DNA of 64,000 bases from Herpomyces periplanetae (taxonomy: Eukaryota; Ascomycota; Laboulbeniomycetes; Herpomycetales; Herpomycetaceae), in NCBI GenBank assembly GCA_009733715.1, contig WMKJ01000067.1, positions 1-64,000 of the forward strand. Direction: 5' to 3'. Made by a program: the position numbers and the translations under genes. The notes below the pieces were generated by a model. That model saw only the letters and a list, made by a program, of their open reading frames with translations, did no database searches and was not told the origin of the DNA. This document shows, piece by piece, positions 1-11,235 of the stretch (the stretch's first letter is position 1; every line of letters begins with the position of its first letter).

Positions 1-9
1 TTTGGGCAA

Positions 10-17
10 ACGCGTGA
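10..17. promoter_or_regulatory. MCB-type box upstream of the OB-fold gene
   Basis: The sequence ACGCGTGA fits the MCB consensus ACGCGTNA bound by the G1/S factor MBF in fungi. A second identical copy lies at 225-232. Regulation is inferred from motif and position only. Confidence 0.4.
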
Positions 18-160
18 CGATGATGAAGCGTAGACACGAATTGTGCTTTCCAGAGAGCGTGCGTGCGTGCGTGCCGGAATAAGTCGATGCGTCCGTACGC
101 CAACGCGCCCGCAGATTCCTCTCAAACGGCCAATGAATTATCCGGATCTCGGGCCAGGAC

Positions 161-187
161 CACGTGATGTTGGCCGGATGTCACGTG
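161..187. promoter_or_regulatory. Pair of CACGTG E-boxes
   Basis: CACGTG occurs at 161-166 and again at 182-187, about 120-150 bp upstream of the start codon at 309. CACGTG is the core site of bHLH factors such as Cbf1. Similar close pairs lie at 18914-18937 and 27875-27893, also in upstream regions. Confidence 0.4.
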
Positions 188-224
188 CAGAGGAGGGAGG
201 CGCGAGAAAATTTGGGGAAAATTG

Positions 225-232
225 ACGCGTGA
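225..232. promoter_or_regulatory. Second MCB-type box
   Basis: ACGCGTGA, 77 bp upstream of the start codon at 309. Together with the copy at 10-17 it suggests G1/S-phase expression, which would suit a DNA replication or repair protein. This is inference. Confidence 0.45.
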
Positions 233-308
233 AGATTTCAGTTGCGAGCAGGGAGAGAAGGGAGCGGTGGAATGTTTGGATAATTATTAGTGGAATTTTC
301 AAGGGATA

Positions 309-3279
309 ATGGTGTATTTAGCTTCACCGAGTATACAAAATTATTTTAAGCCGGAATTTTGGCGGGATGATTCTTCGGTAGGGCAATTGAAGGATACTAC
401 GTTAAAGCAGGGGGACGGAATAACGGAGGAGACAGCAAGGGCAGGGAATGAAGAAAGTGATAAATTAGTGGGGTGTACGGTTGATTTAGGCATTGAAGTA
501 TGGAAGGGGGAAAAATTACGGCGATGGGACATTTTACAAGCTTATACACGAATTACGCCGCTTAGCGTGCTACGAGCGGGACCGCGTTGTGTGGAATTTA
601 TGGGTAAAATTGTTCACTTATCAGAATACGTATTGAGTAACGAACAAGCAACAATTGTACCAGCCATAAATACTGGTAACGAGAGTGCTGACCCGGGTAC
701 GAAACACAATTGGAATGATACTACTAGCATCAAAGGATCAAGGTAAGTTACATGCACTTATTCTTGTTAACGCGTACGCGCACCCACGCGCATACTACAT
801 TTGAAACCTGGTTCATTAGCCGTCGGGCGTGCGTGCATGTATACATCCGTAAAACCTTAGCGCTGACTGTGTGCGTCTACTCTCTTTGGTCAATGATGTT
901 AGACGATGCTTAAACGTGGTAATCAGAGACGATAGTGCATCGATAATGGTACGTGGAAAGATTTATGAGTACGCGTTTAACTAATGGCTAATTTCTCCGT
1001 GATATTCCCCTCACTAACTGGTGTATAATCCTATTAAATGTATACTTGCATTGGAAACCATTTCGCAAACGTTAACATGTTTATACGTTCACGTTAAATT
1101 AGATAAGATTATGGTCTGCTTCAGTTGTCTATACACTTTATCTTGGTCAGATTATCCGAGTCTGGACCAATCATGTTGCCCGGCTATCCGAAAGGTAAAA
1201 ACCAGTCATAATTCACACAGCATAACTTAGCAATTAAATTATGCGAAACATTTTGTTCTTTCATGCTTAGTCTCGCCATGAACGTTTAAATTTTTGCTAA
1301 CTATCGATGTGGTATGTCCTAGTTATATGAGCGATCGCATCGGCAGCATGTGTTATTCGCCCATCGTGTACACAAGTATATTTCCCGAACGGGACAGAAC
1401 TTGCTGGATTGAAGTTTCGAATGATGAGCCAGACAGGGTACGAGTAAAAGAAACGTTTACTCGACCACTACAGGAGTTATTATCTGACCAAAGGTTAGTA
1501 TAATTACACACACGTACGAACGAATGAAAATGATAATATGCACACGTTCACGAATTGTTATGTATTCATATTTATATGGTTAAACGCCATGTAAAATAAA
1601 TTTGTGGCAACAAAAATGTGTTTAGCATGTTAAAAAAAGGGAAATAAGCCCAATTGGAACCGGGTTAGGCGCTAACGATTAATAAAAAAATTCAATTAGA
1701 TGTGATGGGCTCATCGGGAGAGCAGGGGTCTCTCAAATGAACCGAACAAGCTTCAAAGGTCTTATATCGTTGCACGAGTTTTTACAAGGCGGGCACGAAA
1801 GAGCGGGGAATAGTGTACTATTGTGCGTCCAAAGCATTAGCGCATGTCGAATTTTAAATGTAACGCAAAAACAAGCTAAGAAGAATCAGGCGGCGCGAAA
1901 GTATCGGCGAACTCACACCGTAGACAGAGGGATGAAATCGCACTCGAAGCAAACTTCCGTAGGAGTTCCATTTACGGTAGTCCGATTATTTGATGATACG
2001 AGTGAGACGACATTAAACTTATGGGGACAAGTAGCTCGGACGCCCATGCGCATGCAGTGGAAAGCGGGGCAAACGATTTTGCTGATCAGTGAACCAAAGT
2101 TAATGTCCCGGCTCAAGACTACGAATAATCAATCGCGGGATGTTAAATCACAGGAGGTTGACCAAGGCTTGAAAAATTGTTTGAATCGAGAGCAACTTGA
2201 CGTGCGCGAAGCTAGACAGGAATGCTATCTTTCTGTACAAAACTATTCAACTTGGATCGAGGTAGATCCCGATACTTCAGAAGCTATTTTGTTGCGAGAT
2301 CTAGCCATGCGTACGCTATCCTTACGACATGCAAGCCTGGTAAGCTGGAGTAAGATTCCCACCCAAGGTAAGTTAATAAAACAAACAATAACTGAACGTA
2401 GTACAGCGAGAGTAACGTGTAGGCGCGGGGGGGGGAGGAAAAATTTGAAACAGCCTTCGATTTTGAAGCGACACGAACGGCAGACCAACGAATCTTGTTT
2501 ACACTGGGTGATCTGGATAACTTGTAAGTATAGAAAAATGGTGGAGAAAGCTTTCACATTGTATTTCACGTGTACAATAGGAATAATGTGTGAAGCATTT
2601 CGACTTCATCCGGAAAGTTAATCTGGAGTTCATGAACCTTGGATATGGCTAACAATACGTACCCCGGAAGGGGAGAGAGGAGAGCAGTGCCCACGTTAAC
2701 GGGAATGGAGTATACACGGGTTGGCTAAGTTTGGTGATTATCGAGTTAAACTTGAGCAGTTTGCACCGCAAAAAATCTCTCTTTTTCGGCAGGTGTATTT
2801 GCGGGAAAATAGTTTATAGCAACGATAACACGGGAAAGGTGTGCTCGGTGTGCGAAAGATCATTAGACCCACTAGAAGTCAATCCGCGCGTATTAGGCTA
2901 CGCTATCGATGAGTCGGGCGGTACGGGTTACAATTCGGTATGCTGTAACCAGCCTAGTAAACGAAATCGTGAATGTGCATTAAGTTTGATTTTATCACCA
3001 GGCGCCTGGTGTCAACTTTTCCAACTAGATGGCACGAAGAAGGTCGATAGACCAATGGAGCACTATACAGACATATTGAGCAGGCTGGGTTACATGGATG
3101 AAGTGGAAATACGCGAACTTGAGAGACAAGTTATGTTTCAAAGAGTTAACATGTTATTCGCGTGGACGGGTAGCACCGAATCCAACATTTCATTCCGCCA
3201 ACCTGATATGTCAACTTGTGATAATACGTGTGCATATCATCGCCGTATATGTGTTGCTCAAGTGTGCATTGCCAAATGA
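309..3279 (+). CDS. OB-fold and zinc-ribbon protein, Shieldin-2/RPA1-like (five exons)
   Basis: Exons 309-742, 1323-1493, 1700-2339, 2423-2523 and 2793-3279 join in frame to about 610 residues. Each acceptor follows a CTAAC-like branch site or a T-rich tract. The middle of exon 3 reads like a beta-rich OB fold: PFTVVRLFDDTSETTLNLWG, then a W-K-A-G-Q-T turn and ILLISEPKL. Exon 4 gives another strand pair (RILFTLGDLDN). Exon 5 opens with a Cys4 ribbon, CICGKIVYSNDNTGKVCSVC. OB fold plus Cys4 ribbon is the layout of the C-terminal part of SHLD2 and of RPA1 OB-C, both single-stranded-DNA binders. The order and the LxLWG motif favour the Shieldin-2 first-OB family, but I recognise the fold better than the family. 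MCB boxes upstream fit a replication or repair role. The 580-nt first intron could hide another exon, and the 3' end after residue 560 is uncertain. Confidence 0.5.
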
Positions 3280-4719
3280 ACAATACACTCTATTACACAA
3301 TACATTACTCCAGATTAAACTTCGCATGTATGCTTGCCTACTCCAGCCCGGCCCGGCGCGCGGCGTCGTATCGCTCGATTATCATGGATTGTTAGGGCGG
3401 CGGCGGATCCACAGTCTCGGCCCGCTGGTTTAATCGAGAAATGTTAGGATAACACTGGGCTAAGCTAGACAAGTTAACTAAAAGACGTTTTATCATTTCC
3501 AAACTGACTAATTAAGGATAGCCAACGGAGCCATTGGTCAGCACAAGCCAAAGTCGCAGGGGCCCGGCCTTATGAGAATATGACTGATGAGTGGTTACAA
3601 CACCCGAATCACCACGATGAAAAGACCCAGTTGCGGACAAGCTAATCAATTACCCATTACGCAGGATACTTTAGCTGTCAGTTAGAATAAATTGTAAACT
3701 ATTTGTGTAAGGGTTATTTTCGATATTTCGTGTGGCATGGCATGAAATGACAATGCCCGTCTTAACATTGTATCGCAAAGTCGTCGCGAGCAGTGTAAAA
3801 GTAGGATAATTAATTAATAGCTGGCTAGACGAGTTTGCTTGATAAATAAAGGTAACGCGTCCACGGGTACACCCAATCCAATAGTGAACCCACTTTCTCA
3901 CCCGCCGCGGAACATCACGAGTCTATGTTAAATCGATATCTGTCAAACCTTGTGTCACTTGACTGATCCGTGTATTAGGGAGAGTGAGTGCCGCGACGGG
4001 AAAGTTATCGAGAGGAGAAAATGCGACACGATACGACGTAGCGCTATGCGATGCGATGCGACACAAGGGAAGTGGTCGACGAATAGACGAACTCAATCTC
4101 TTCACGCACCCATGCCTGCTTGCACGAATATACATACGCAATGACTCGTAAAGCATGCAACACAAACAAGTCCAAAGAGCTAAAAAGCATATTTTTGTTA
4201 AAGTATTTCAATATATTTCAATAGTTGAAAGGGTAAATGCAAAAAGCTGCATAAAAGATACGCACACACCCACACCCACATCCACGTACAGGAACACCCA
4301 TACACAAGTCGTATGTCGTACGTAACACCAGCTCATTAGACACACAGAACAACGGCCGAATTGTCTCAAGAACCGACTCTTTCAAACACAAACAGTGCTC
4401 TCACTCGCTCACCAACCAAACTCAACTAAACCCTTAATCATACCAAGGAAGGCTTTCAGAAGTCTGAAAGAAAACTTGCTTGAATATATAACCCAGAGTA
4501 TTCTGAGCAGTCCACAATGACCATGATACGGTGGCAATTACAGCTATATAGATTCAATCACAGTTTGATCGATATAATACTCATATTACAAAGATAAATG
4601 ATAAAGTGAGCGAGCAGACGAGTAGGCACACGTCCGCCGATCGATCCATCATGTCAATCGTAGTAGTCGTAACCGATTATCTGACTTGAGTCTGAAAAAT
4701 TGATAAAGAATTTCACCCA
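3280..4719. other. Intergenic, convergent 3' flanks
   Basis: Lies between the 3' ends of two convergent genes. Only short unconvincing ORFs are present. A GC-rich patch at 3345-3425 has no RNA-gene features that I can see, and a CA-rich stretch lies at 4260-4310. Confidence 0.6.
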
Positions 4720-6141
4720 TTATATCCACTTGGATGAAGAAGAAAGTGAGGGTGTTTCATCACTAACCAATGATGGTACAGATGCACTCTCACCAAGTAA
4801 AGATAATCGAGATGTTCGAGCTAAAGCTGCGTTAAATCCATTTGACATGGACTTTGTGGAAGAATATCTCCGAAATAATGATTGACTTGGTAAAATTTCA
4901 CCGCCACCATCTATACTTTTTGACGCATGTCTACCATTGTCCCGCTTGGATGAGAAAGTTTTGCCGTCTAAATAATACATACTCCAAAGGGGTTCAATTT
5001 CTGCACTGTAATCAGCAGCGCTGAATCTAGCCAGGGAATTTTGTCGTAAATACTCAATGTCATGATAATACTCAGCTGTACGAAACGTGTTGTTAAGCTC
5101 CATGGCAACCCGATCAAGTTGAGCTATCTCCTGGCTGAATGGATGTCTCTTCTCACAATTAACCTGAAGCTCTTCACCCCTTGGAGGCGGAGTAGGTGGC
5201 GAGGAAATGGAAGAAATAGATTCACGTGACGACTCAGTCGCACCAGACTCTGTGGGATTTATTGGACCACTTGATTGACCATTGGAGCGTGAGGGCTGAA
5301 ACATTTGCAATTGCTCGGTCCAACATTTCCGCAATGAAGGAGAAGGTGGAGGTGAAGGGAAGGTTGATATTGAAGGAGGTGAAGAATCAGGGCACATGGA
5401 AAATGTGGCAGATGATTCATTAGATGAGTTGGATGCACAAGTTGTCACTGACTCATTGGCACTTTTACTTAATTGAGGCTCCAGTTCACATTTTCCACGT
5501 TCAAGGATGGCGGGAAGTGATGGTCCATGATATGTAGGAGAAATTCGAGAGATGCACGAAGATGACGAAGACGAAGCAGACGAAGTAGGAGAAGCGACAT
5601 CTGACGAAGGAGACGTACACGATGGAGAAGTTGACGTGGAAGCGGGTGATTTAACGGACGATAAAGACGAAGTAGAATTATCGTAATAAACACTAGCCAG
5701 GGGTGATAGAGGCCCTGTGGGAGGTGTAACGATTAGCGAAACTGGAGGGTGAGAACTTTCGGAACATTGAGGGCGTAAAGTTCGAACGTCGGGTGCACTG
5801 TAAGAGAGTATATTTGTCGTGGAAATGAGTTCAATGGGAGGTGAGATATGAGGTAGAGTTGAAGGAGGCGAAGAGGTGGAAGAGTGCAAACGAGAATGAG
5901 AAGTGGAGTTTTCAGACCCGGAACTAGCGTTATTGAATCGTAAGGATGAATGATGCAGTAAAGAGGCGGGAGAAAAACGCAGACTGAAAGAGCGAGAGGG
6001 AGTGTTAGACGAGAGCGCAGCAGCGGATGAGCTGGAAGTGGTGGTGGCAGTAGTAGTGGCGGAAGAAGTGGCCGGGTGAGGAGAGGAATTCTTTTTGTGA
6101 CGAGTGGTGAGAGCGCGAGCTAAAGTTTTGCGATTTGACAT
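4720..6141 (-). CDS. Serine-rich low-complexity protein, function unknown
   Basis: A single exon of 473 residues. I chose the ATG at 6141 (MSNRKTLARALTTRHKKN); the longer frame upstream begins only with a non-ATG codon. Residues 15-300 are dominated by Ser, Thr and Pro with little predicted structure. A more complex segment follows at about 335-400 (EIAQLDRVAMELNNTFRTAE, YYHDIEYLRQNSLARF), probably helical, with aromatic residues at LWSMYYLDG. The C-terminal tail is Ser-rich with basic patches (RRYSSTKS, RTSRLSLLG) that look like kinase sites. The likely conserved part is the helical block. I do not recognise a family. A phosphoregulated cytosolic or nuclear scaffold is possible but is only a guess. 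Confidence 0.7.
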   Translation of the reverse strand: MSNRKTLARALTTRHKKNSSPHPATSSATTTATTTSSSSAAALSSNTPSRSFSLRFSPASLLHHSSLRFNNASSGSENSTSHSRLHSSTSSPPSTLPHISPPIELISTTNILSYSAPDVRTLRPQCSESSHPPVSLIVTPPTGPLSPLASVYYDNSTSSLSSVKSPASTSTSPSCTSPSSDVASPTSSASSSSSSCISRISPTYHGPSLPAILERGKCELEPQLSKSANESVTTCASNSSNESSATFSMCPDSSPPSISTFPSPPPSPSLRKCWTEQLQMFQPSRSNGQSSGPINPTESGATESSRESISSISSPPTPPPRGEELQVNCEKRHPFSQEIAQLDRVAMELNNTFRTAEYYHDIEYLRQNSLARFSAADYSAEIEPLWSMYYLDGKTFSSKRDNGRHASKSIDGGGEILPSQSLFRRYSSTKSMSNGFNAALARTSRLSLLGESASVPSLVSDETPSLSSSSKWI

Positions 6142-7689
6142 GATGATGATGATGACGATGGTGTATAAAAACAACCGGTCAACAAGGTGAGGGGAATTAG
6201 CGAGCGATAAAATGAAAAGGATACGTTAAGGAATTTCAGAATATATGAGCACTCCGGCAAGAGCGATGGGATGACGAAAAATGGAATGATGAGGGAGAGT
6301 ATGAGTGAGACTAGTAAGTCGATCGAGTAGTCGAAAGCAGCGAGATTGTCGGATGAATTAGCAAGATAAAAAAGGCTTGTGGGTGTGCGTAGAAGAGGGA
6401 AGTAGGAGGACAAATAAGGAATGGTGAATCGAAGGGGAAAAAAAAGGGGGGGGAGGAAAAATTAAAGGGAGAGGAAGTAGTAAGATAAAAAAAAGTGAGG
6501 AAGGCAAACGCTTACGAAGGCGAAGCCGGAGTAGATGAAGAAAACGAAACAACCAATTTGAAAAGATAGATAAATGGGAAACAAAGCAAATGAAAGGAGA
6601 ATTGAGGGAAAGTAAGTGGCGCGAAATAGGAGGATGGAATGAAGAGGTTAAAATAAAGTTAGATGGTATGAACGTTTGGTAAGCGAGGCAAGCTATAATA
6701 TTAAAGGAACAAAACGATGGAACGGGCGCATAGCAGCTTTAAGGAGAGAGGAGTGTCAAACTTGGATGAGGGGGAGGGAGGGAGGAGGAAGGGAGGAGGA
6801 AGGGAGGAGGGGGAAGAAGATTGAAGCACGAGTGAACAAGAGGAAAAGGGAACCTCGGTATGAAGTAGCGGGAGGCAAGGGGTATTTAAAGACGGGAAGA
6901 TAAGTGAAAAAGTATAGATGATAAATTAATGAGAAAGTGCCGAGGGCAGTTAAAACGTTGAGATGATGTTGAGAAATTGAAAAATTGTTGAGAGGGGAGA
7001 AATTGACGAGATAGTGGAAGGAAAGAGGAGGAATCGAAAAAGGAAGGTAGTAGATTAAAATAGGGAGAAGGAATGAAAAGTTGTTGTGGAGGATGAAGGA
7101 AATTGGTCTGATATTGCGAGACATTTACATAAGTATTGTGAATGGAGTAGAGGTGAGTGTGGGAGTGTGTGTGATATTATTAAGAATAGAGAGTAGCGAG
7201 TGAGATGGGGTCATTGGGACCAATTTAAGTTTGTGTAGTGAGTAAGTGATTGATTGATAGTTTAGGAAAAAGGAAAAAGGGAGAATGTCGTGGGCACAAA
7301 ACCGTTAAATGTACAAAATTGAATATTTAGTAGCAAAGTAATCTAGTGGTAACCTCATAAAATCATAGAGTGGGTCCTACAAAAAAACAATGTGAAGATT
7401 GGTAAGAAGTACCGAATACTGCTTCCGAAAAGGGAAAAGTACATCGAACAAACAATTTTATTGATACACAGAGTAGGCAAGGGCTGTTCACTTCCAATAT
7501 ACCAATTTAGCGCAGTTGCCTATTTTGTATAGTGGACTACCTAGTCGGGAAGGTACGTTAATTTAGCTGATGGGGAGCGGCGAAAGGTGTGATTGGCTGG
7601 AGGGGGGATCAGATTGGCGGAGGGAGGGATTGGAGGATAGAAGAGACGGCGTGGGTAGGGGGGAGCGCGGGAGACCAGGCTTTGGGCTG

Positions 7690-7850
7690 TAGGCTACACG
7701 CTACAAGCAACACTATACGCTACGACACACGATATGATACGATACACTATACGCTACATTATGCACTATCCATTACACACTACACACCACACTACTTACT
7801 AGACACTACACAATATACACTACACTCTTGACTCTCTACTTGACACTTCA
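7690..7850. repeat. Degenerate ACACTAC/CTATACG tandem repeat
   Basis: About 160 bp made of drifting 5-8-mer units (CTACACG, CTATACG, ACACTAC, CACTAC). No unit is exact over the whole length. It looks like an old slipped microsatellite. Confidence 0.6.
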
Positions 7851-8398
7851 CTACTCTCGACCCAGCATCTCCATCCACTACATTCTTTGTAGCATGACGG
7901 TCAAACATCCTTAGCATGCATCGCTCTCACCGATCAACTTTACCCTTTTATATACTCAACTAACAAGGAACTTCATACATCTCTACGCTTACTTACTAGC
8001 TACTTATACTGGCTCATATTTCAATAATATATTTGGCGCTTGATAGCACAGTTTCTTCGTCTATCAACGTTTTATAAAGATTATCAGTATATATTCACAG
8101 TCCTTCTCAAGGAACGCATGTGTAATATTTGTATTCAAAGTATACAACATTCTCTGTTAAAGTTATCATAGATTGTTGTTATATGCCTCGTAGTTAGTAC
8201 GTATAAAGGAAATAATACTTAAACCAGGTTTACCGTACGCTCAGTGTGTCCTGCAAGTCCAAACATATCTTTCCATCACCATGTAATCGGAAATACTTTG
8301 CGCATCCTCGTCTACGAGGACAATCACTCGCATGCATTGATCCACTTCGTTCGTCCATGTATACATACCGTAACAAATGGTTTTGTACGCAACGTATG

Positions 8399-8489
8399 CC
8401 CATGTAAGTATGTATGCTTGTGCGCGTGCATATGCGTGTAAGTAAAACACACCATGTACGAATGTATGTGTGCATGTATGTATATATGT
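8399..8489. repeat. ATGTATG/GTGTGCATG microsatellite
   Basis: Alternating purine-pyrimidine repeats of TATG, CATG and TG type in the 3' flank of the secreted-protein gene. Confidence 0.6.
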
Positions 8490-8551
8490 CTATCCAATCT
8501 CTGGTTAATTACGCGAACCAAAAAGTCCCGGAAAATAAATGATTAATTCGG

Positions 8552-10093
8552 CTAATTTGATCGACGATATTCATAATTGGTTAACGCTTGATTAATATTT
8601 GAACGTTTGTTCGCTACGATAATAGCTGCACCTGGATTAGAGTTATCAGGGTTAGGTGGAGAAAATGTGACACTGACAGCACTTACTCCTCCAATATCAA
8701 CCGTTTGACCGGGTTGGCCTCCCTGAATAGCTTGAGCAATTTGTAAAGCTTGTGCAAATTGACCTGACTGAACTAATGCACTTTCAAAATTTGCTTGACC
8801 TGCTGTACCATCGAAAACTCCTTGACTATCTCGAGTACTCTTAGTATTCACCCCTCCATCCCTAGATCCTGCTGCAGGTTCTTTTGCTGCCTTTCCCGGT
8901 ATCTTGTCCCCACCTTTTCCTCCTGATGCTGGCATCGTTTTAGCTGGTCCGTCAGCCGACCCCTTTGGAGCTGCCGGTGGTTTTGGAGCTGCCGGTGACT
9001 TTGGCGCTGCCTGTCCTTCTGGTGGCTTTGGACCTGCAGCTGGTGGTTTTGGTGCAGCTGGTGATTTTGGTGCTGCCGGTGCTGCCGGTGATTTTGGCGC
9101 TGCCGGTGCTGCCGGTGGTTTTGGTGGAGCTGGTGCTGCCGGTGGTTTTGGTGCAGCTGGTGCTTTGGGTGGAGCTTTAGAATCTGCTGGCGCTTTCGGT
9201 GCAGGTTTTGGTTGCGCTGATGCTGGCGCAGGAGCAGAAGCAGGAGCAGGGGAAGGTGCTGATGTAGATGTAGCCGCAGTTGGTGAAGTTGATGTAGGTC
9301 CTTTATTGGCATTCTTCTTATCCTTATTACCACTCCTTCCACCCTTCCGATCTCTACCATCCTTACTGTGATATGAATCTTTGCTAGAACGACCACGCTT
9401 TCTACCATGTCGCTTCCTCTCAGATGCTGTACCCAAAGGATTTTCAAGATCCATTGATTCATCGTTTTCCGAATCACTAGATTCATCAGAATCATCAGAA
9501 TCATCCATGCCAGAATCAGCTCTTCCAGCAACTAGCTGGGTGTCCTCTACTATGCTGGCCTGAAGAGCAGCGGGTGCGACAGCACCAGGAACTTGTTTAG
9601 AAGCATCGATACCTAAAGGCTGTGACGCAGGAAAACCAGCTACCTCGGGCGGTATTGGAAATATTTGACGCTTGAAAAATCCAGGAGGCCGAGGAAAATT
9701 GGCAGCGACAGGACGGGGAATGGGTCTATTGGTAGGTCCAAAATTGGCCGGTATTGGTCTAGGTGGAACAGGTGCAACACCAACGAGCCTAGGTGGACCA
9801 AGTACAGCAACAGCTGGTCTGGGTGGACCAAGTGCAGCAACAGCTGGTCTGGGTGGGCCAAGTGCAGCACCAGCAGGTCTGACCAGACCAGAAGTAACAC
9901 CAGCCGGTCTAGGAGGAGGTCGCTTTAAACCGACGGCACCGAGGATGCCTAGACCTTTTCCACGAGGACTTGCAACTGGCCGAGCAGCTCGTTTAATTTC
10001 CAAACCTATCGACGCATCGGCAACAACATGGAATATTGAACAGGAAAACCATGCTAAACAAAGTAACAGTGAAGCCAAAAATTGGCTGACCAT
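8552..10093 (-). CDS. Secreted Pro/Ala-rich repeat protein
   Basis: A single exon of 513 residues starting at the ATG at 10093. That choice puts an excellent signal peptide at the N terminus (MVSQFLASLLLCLAWFSC, cleavage probably near VVA/DAS); the frame upstream of it looks like leader sequence. Next come Pro/Gly/Ala repeats of the LGPPRPAVA type at about 60-110, an acidic segment (DDSDDSDESSDSENDES) followed by Lys/Arg/Ser-rich sequence, then about 110 residues of PKPPAAP/PKSPAAP repeats. The C-terminal 95 residues are non-repetitive (QFAQALQIAQAIQGG, VDIGGVSAVSVTFSPPNPD) and are probably the folded, conserved part. The product is likely a secreted or cell-wall-associated, O-glycosylated protein. 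No transmembrane segment or GPI signal is visible at the C terminus. Confidence 0.8.
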   Translation of the reverse strand: MVSQFLASLLLCLAWFSCSIFHVVADASIGLEIKRAARPVASPRGKGLGILGAVGLKRPPPRPAGVTSGLVRPAGAALGPPRPAVAALGPPRPAVAVLGPPRLVGVAPVPPRPIPANFGPTNRPIPRPVAANFPRPPGFFKRQIFPIPPEVAGFPASQPLGIDASKQVPGAVAPAALQASIVEDTQLVAGRADSGMDDSDDSDESSDSENDESMDLENPLGTASERKRHGRKRGRSSKDSYHSKDGRDRKGGRSGNKDKKNANKGPTSTSPTAATSTSAPSPAPASAPAPASAQPKPAPKAPADSKAPPKAPAAPKPPAAPAPPKPPAAPAAPKSPAAPAAPKSPAAPKPPAAGPKPPEGQAAPKSPAAPKPPAAPKGSADGPAKTMPASGGKGGDKIPGKAAKEPAAGSRDGGVNTKSTRDSQGVFDGTAGQANFESALVQSGQFAQALQIAQAIQGGQPGQTVDIGGVSAVSVTFSPPNPDNSNPGAAIIVANKRSNINQALTNYEYRRSN

Positions 10094-11235
10094 ACTGGCA
10101 ATGAAGGGAAAGGAATGTTGAGCGTTGAAAGGGATTCCCTTTGTTAACGGAGGATTAACGGCTGTCACGATAACTTCAAGGATTGGTTGTGATTTAGAAT
10201 ACTCTGAGATAACACACACGGGGTTAATCAAAGTTAAAGAATTGGAGAATGTATACGGAAAAACCCGATTTGGTAGGAAGAGGGAAAGTTACCATCAAAG
10301 GGTGACAAACGGGTTTATATGTGCCAGTAAAGATTTGGGAAGAGGTTGAAGGGAAAATTGGAATAGTACAAAGACTGTCATGGGGCGAACACTTAATTAT
10401 GTGCTTAAGATATTTCTTGAAACTGAGCAATGGGTTAAGTATCGGAAACGATTAAGTAAAAAATAAATGCGTGAGAATGGAGGTAAACGTGGCATTGGTA
10501 AGGCTAGGGGAAGAAAGGAAGCAAGGCAAGAGAATTGAAGGCTGTGAGAGGGGTCTAACCCTGTGACAAAACACAGCAAAAGGGAGTATCGTGCTGAAAG
10601 CAACATATAGGTATAGAGCGGTGTGTCGCGGAAGTGAAAGAAGTAGTTAAAGCAAAATTATGCACAAGGTAAGAGATGAAATGCCGAACTATCCGAATAG
10701 AAGGCTTTGTACATGATTGTAAGAACTGAAGAGAAAGATTGATCAGTAGAAGAGATAATATGCTGTAGGTAGAAGATAGAGTTAGGGAGAAGATAGATTA
10801 GCAAGATAGATGAACGGTAGATAAAAAAAAAGTGTTATGCGGGAGGTATAGACAAAGTTAAGACTGGCCGGACTGACTGTTGGAAGGTGAACCAGATACG
10901 GGAGAGATATTGGGAACGAAGGGGGAGAGGAATGGCAGGAAAGGTAATGGAAATGGGGGCAAAAATATGCATTAGCGTAACGGAGGGCACCAAAGTAAAA
11001 GTAATAGGAAAAGTAGGAAAAATGTATGGAGATGGGTGGCAATAAACGGGTGAGCTGTATGAGGAGAGGGAATTGGAGAACGGTGTGGGAAAAGAGTATA
11101 ATGCGAACGTGGGGTATAGATGACGATGATGATGATGATGATGAAAACGAGATGGTAATGATGATGGGATAAAATAGGGAGATTTAAGGATCGAAAAGAA
11201 TGGGAGTATGGAGTGGAAGTGGATAGAGGAAAAGA
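10094..11235. other. Intergenic region, purine-rich on the + strand
   Basis: Promoter side of the secreted-protein gene and 3' flank of the flippase gene. It contains A/G-rich + strand tracts and a short GAT repeat at 11120-11145. No gene is seen. Confidence 0.6.

Larger units (their letters stand above)
6142..8551. other. Long intergenic region, purine-rich on the + strand
   Basis: From about 6180 to 7150 the + strand is strongly purine-rich, so the strand of the gene ending at 4720 carries long C/T tracts upstream of its start, as in many fungal promoters. The asymmetry removes stop codons and creates long false ORFs. The rest is the 3' flank of the next gene and holds the repeats listed separately. 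Confidence 0.6.

Noticed and set aside
8904-9371. Gly/Ala-rich + strand ORF opposite the secreted-protein gene
   Set aside because: It is the antisense shadow of the PKPPAAP repeats; the minus frame has the signal peptide and a coherent tail.
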